DNA of 24,578 nt, from NCBI GenBank assembly GCA_003343885.1, contig QAKH01000017.1:1-24578 (forward strand). Reading direction: 5' to 3'. Source of the DNA: Clostridiales bacterium (GTDB lineage Bacteria; Bacillota; Clostridia; Oscillospirales; CAG-382). The stretch's first letter is position 1, and each line of letters starts with the position of its first letter. Positions 23,701 to 24,578 of the stretch are shown here, piece after piece. The notes beneath the pieces are model-generated. The model was not told the origin of the DNA. It saw only the letters and a list, made by a program, of their open reading frames with translations, and ran no database searches. The position numbers and the translations under genes are program-made.

Positions 23701-24155
23701 GTCCATTCGCTGCCGCCAAAATCTATGTCCTGCGTGAGTTCGTAGTAAGCAGTGGTGTATCTCTCAACGCCGGCGTTTATGTACATTGCAAAACGTATGA
23801 GGTCATTTTTGTTTGAAAGCAAATACGGTGCAGCCTCAGTACCATCTCCTCCGGAGAAAACGGAGGCATATAAGGATATTTCCGGCTCCTGCGATTCATC
23901 TTCAGCCGAAGCGCCGATAATTTCTTCATCTACACTTGGATAGTAAGTCTCATAAACAGGGAATTCTCCCGATTCTTCAGGCAAGTCAAGAGTAAAATTA
24001 CTTTGCGTATTAACGTTATCATATATAGACAAGTCAGGCATGTCAATTGCCTGTTCAACTGAAAAATCTATAACCGGCGCAGCACTCACGGGCAGAGCGG
24101 AACAAGCTAAGATAGCTGCAAGAGCGCCTGTTGCTATTTTTAATTTGATAGACAT
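20766..24155 (-). CDS. Large secreted GLUG/InlB-repeat protein
   Basis: The 1129-residue exported protein has a signal peptide of about 25 residues (ending PVSA). Two copies of a beta-helix-like module follow, at about 101-515 and 693-1030. Each opens with a GDGT-x-xPY segment, then YELTxDIDxxGxxWTPIG and a GVFDGKGYTVSNF or GTFNGNGYTISNF motif, then repeating units of the type GGIxGYxSxxx..IxNCY (GLUG-like). Between the modules are two InlB-B-type repeats (about 535-675: FSHWSL and YANY/YAVY motifs). A beta-rich C-terminal domain ends it. No LPXTG, SLH or other anchor is visible. GAGGT lies 6 bases before the ATG at 24155; an ATG 11 codons earlier lacks this. The layout suggests adhesion or matrix binding, but the ligand is unknown. 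Confidence 0.88.
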   Translation of the reverse strand: MSIKLKIATGALAAILACSALPVSAAPVIDFSVEQAIDMPDLSIYDNVNTQSNFTLDLPEESGEFPVYETYYPSVDEEIIGASAEDESQEPEISLYASVFSGGDGTEAAPYLLSNKNDLIRFAMYINAGVERYTTAYYELTQDIDFGGSEWTPIGYFSNDAAYDYTFKGVFDGKGYTVSNFSIVNTRYAGFFGLVYNGTIKNFNVSDLTVVIDTDDYIYFGGIVGRLLSIGNGVTSSIENCHVTDSKVTLTSQIANVYSGGLAGYIHSSEGATISVSDCSADVRLSSTVEAKMPDFADELFIRTGGLIGYTASISGTVSISNSFANADISAISTAQRSNIKDNIYAGGLLGYIGTGDTATITVDTSYSVGGITSQGYGEIYAGGFSGYAVSNTPDLIIRNCYSTANVYSKSKMFTSYIAGFTSVAGAFPNATLTLDSCYSSGSVIDNNSAASAGGRFVSAIQDDIAFIACYAHESSLISVQQTESPVETLIPVGTDNDLSSYAGFDSQIWIYDDATLNTPQLSPNPHGNFLYTARFLDGEKTLSIEENIASGSSPQAPSKPVGTEKVFSHWSLYPDGTAVVPEEYNIYGNTNFYANYSEELTKFTASFSAMGEIFHSQEFEYGETVIFPEAPQKPSDDIYTYTFSHWSLSENGNPLDTENVTIKKNTTYYAVYKKSENTAWDGISSYPFLSGDGTSENPYVITDAYQLFYLAQALQNSSDLASANYELTHDIDLSGQIWTPIGTEKYPFTGTFNGNGYTISNFFLDLEASAYAGIFGYVKNATITKLSADNVNTTGISEAAENYVGFIAGYVSADGNETDTIISECKATAAAIANGNTVYFGGIAGYVSENADSNVHITNCYVVADISVDSKASAIVGGIVGKLVSSSGGLSGIANCYYSGNITSVSEVSSYAAGIAGSISESTQASSSDKSGNIRSCFATGSVSSKSSSDNSSYAGAIYAYADEYADVNNCRYYSKMTITGDIIPKNENVKLEKYINLFYEEVYLTELGFYTEEVWQINSDAFPVLKAFTNPKNSLTVTEFDYSTDDGTMDITLDLKYVHVQRCSILVGVYDERGKMIGFKSLTLNNPDSARPVNITITNIKNASNCTVSIVDTDTLTLIEKPIDASL

Positions 24156-24187
24156 ACGGATACCTCGCTTAATAGTACTATATGACA

Positions 24188-24216
24188 ATTATACACAATA
24201 TGCACAAAAAAGTCAA
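24188..24216 (-). promoter_or_regulatory. Promoter for the GLUG/InlB-repeat protein gene
   Basis: On the minus strand, TTGACT (24211-24216) and TATAAT (24188-24193) are exactly 17 bases apart, near consensus. The leader would be about 25 bases. Confidence 0.85.
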
Positions 24217-24253
24217 TTGTATTTGCGGAAAAATACAGCAAAAAAATGTAGGA

Positions 24254-24271
24254 GTACAATACATATTGTAC
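24254..24271. repeat. 18-bp near-perfect palindrome
   Basis: GTACAATACATATTGTAC has 8-bp arms around a central CA. It lies 38 bases upstream of the -35 of the repeat-protein promoter and close to the insertion-sequence promoter. It could be a protein-binding operator or part of the insertion-sequence end; neither is shown. Confidence 0.6.
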
Positions 24272-24274
24272 ACA

Positions 24275-24301
24275 GCCCGCTGACAAACCCCGTCAGCGGG
24301 C
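24275..24301 (+). terminator. GC-rich hairpin upstream of the transposase gene
   Basis: GCCCGCTGAC (24275-24284) and GTCAGCGGGC (24292-24301) form a perfect 10-bp stem with a 7-base loop, followed by ATTTAATTTT. Insertion sequences often carry such hairpins near the end to block transcription entering from the host. Confidence 0.6.
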
Positions 24302-24309
24302 ATTTAATT

Positions 24310-24338
24310 TTGCAAAAAGAGAGGAAATATGATATAAT
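24310..24338 (+). promoter_or_regulatory. Promoter for the transposase gene
   Basis: TTGCAA (24310-24315) and TATAAT (24333-24338) have 17-base spacing, 30 bases before the start codon. Confidence 0.7.
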
Positions 24339-24367
24339 ATAAGCATAAAAGTCAAGGAGAGACGAAG

Positions 24368-24578
24368 ATGCTAGTAACAGGACAGAACAGACAAAGAAAA
24401 ATGGAATATGTATTGATAGATGACTTAATGCCGCAAGACCATTTGCTCAGAAAAATAGATAAATACATAGATTTTTCGTTTATCAATGAAATTTGCCGTC
24501 CGTATTACTGCAAAGATAACGGCAGACCGGCAGTAGAACCTGAAATCATGTTTAAAATGTTGTTCTTGGGCTATCTTT
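24368..24578 (+). CDS. IS1182-like transposase, 5' part (cut by window end)
   Basis: Seventy codons are visible. They start MLVTGQNRQRKMEYVLIDDL and continue MPQDHLLRKIDKYIDFSFI, then YYCKDNGRPAVEPEIMFKML. That arrangement (a short basic start, MPxDHxLRKID, DNGRPAxxPxxMFKMLxLGYLF) is typical of the DUF772 N-terminal domain of IS1182-like DDE transposases. AAGGAG lies 8 bases before the ATG, and a good promoter and a hairpin lie upstream, so the left part of an insertion sequence seems intact. The catalytic domain and right end are outside the window. Confidence 0.85.
   Translation, partial: MLVTGQNRQRKMEYVLIDDLMPQDHLLRKIDKYIDFSFINEICRPYYCKDNGRPAVEPEIMFKMLFLGYL

Larger units (their letters stand above)
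24240..24578 (+). mobile_element. Left part of an IS1182-like insertion sequence (boundary uncertain)
   Basis: The transposase start, its promoter and the upstream GC-rich hairpin together mark the left end of an insertion sequence. I cannot place the terminal inverted repeat, because its partner lies beyond the window; the boundary given is approximate, somewhere between the repeat-protein promoter (24216) and the hairpin (24275). Confidence 0.6.

Noticed and set aside
24088..24155. Lipoprotein signal (ILAC) in the large repeat protein, with a similar LLAC in the SLH protein
   Set aside because: The residue before the small one is Leu, which fits a lipobox poorly, and ordinary signal-peptidase sites (PVSA, VFA) follow.

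Overview
The window looks like chromosomal DNA of a low-to-moderate GC Firmicute, most likely a class Clostridia (Oscillospiraceae/Ruminococcaceae-like) bacterium. The reasons are AGGAGG-type ribosome sites, many TTGNNN-17-TATAAT promoters, a Ser46/His15 HPr, paired DUF4330 proteins, an Lgt with the clostridial GRVGCFFAGCCYG signature, and SLH-anchored and GLUG/InlB-repeat secreted proteins. No rRNA, tRNA, CRISPR array or recognisable riboswitch was seen.

Layout. 1-259: a non-coding element made almost wholly of back-to-back perfect hairpins between imperfect 16-bp terminal inverted repeats. 282-4329, minus strand: ptsH (HPr) - uvrC - rsmD - coaD - small hypothetical gene, driven by a clear promoter at 4301-4329 and ended by a terminator at 282-325. 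4426-9949, minus strand: an FkbM-type methyltransferase, rimM, trmD, an O-antigen-ligase-like membrane protein and two DUF4330 membrane-anchored proteins. This mixes tRNA/ribosome maturation with probable surface-glycan genes. 9914-13130, plus strand: a secreted phosphodiester-glycosidase (NAGPA-like) protein with three SLH motifs, divergent from the previous operon through overlapping promoters. 13177-16834, minus strand: a membrane protein, HAD hydrolase, nrnA, FMN-binding split-barrel protein and lgt, with start/stop overlaps between some genes. 16937-20750, plus strand: aspartate-aminotransferase-like enzyme, purB and an alpha/beta hydrolase, ended by a bidirectional terminator. 20766-24216, minus strand: a large secreted GLUG/InlB-repeat protein. 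24310-24578, plus strand: the 5' part of an IS1182-like transposase, cut by the window end.

How the genes fit together. Most are housekeeping functions: CoA synthesis, rRNA and tRNA modification, excision repair, PTS regulation, lipoprotein lipidation, nanoRNA/pAp turnover, and purine and aspartate metabolism. The accessory layer is cell-surface biology: the SLH glycosidase, the repeat adhesin-like protein, the polymerase/ligase-like membrane protein and the FkbM methyltransferase. The least explained object is the multi-hairpin element at the left edge. All calls rest on reading the sequence by eye; no database search or folding program was run.
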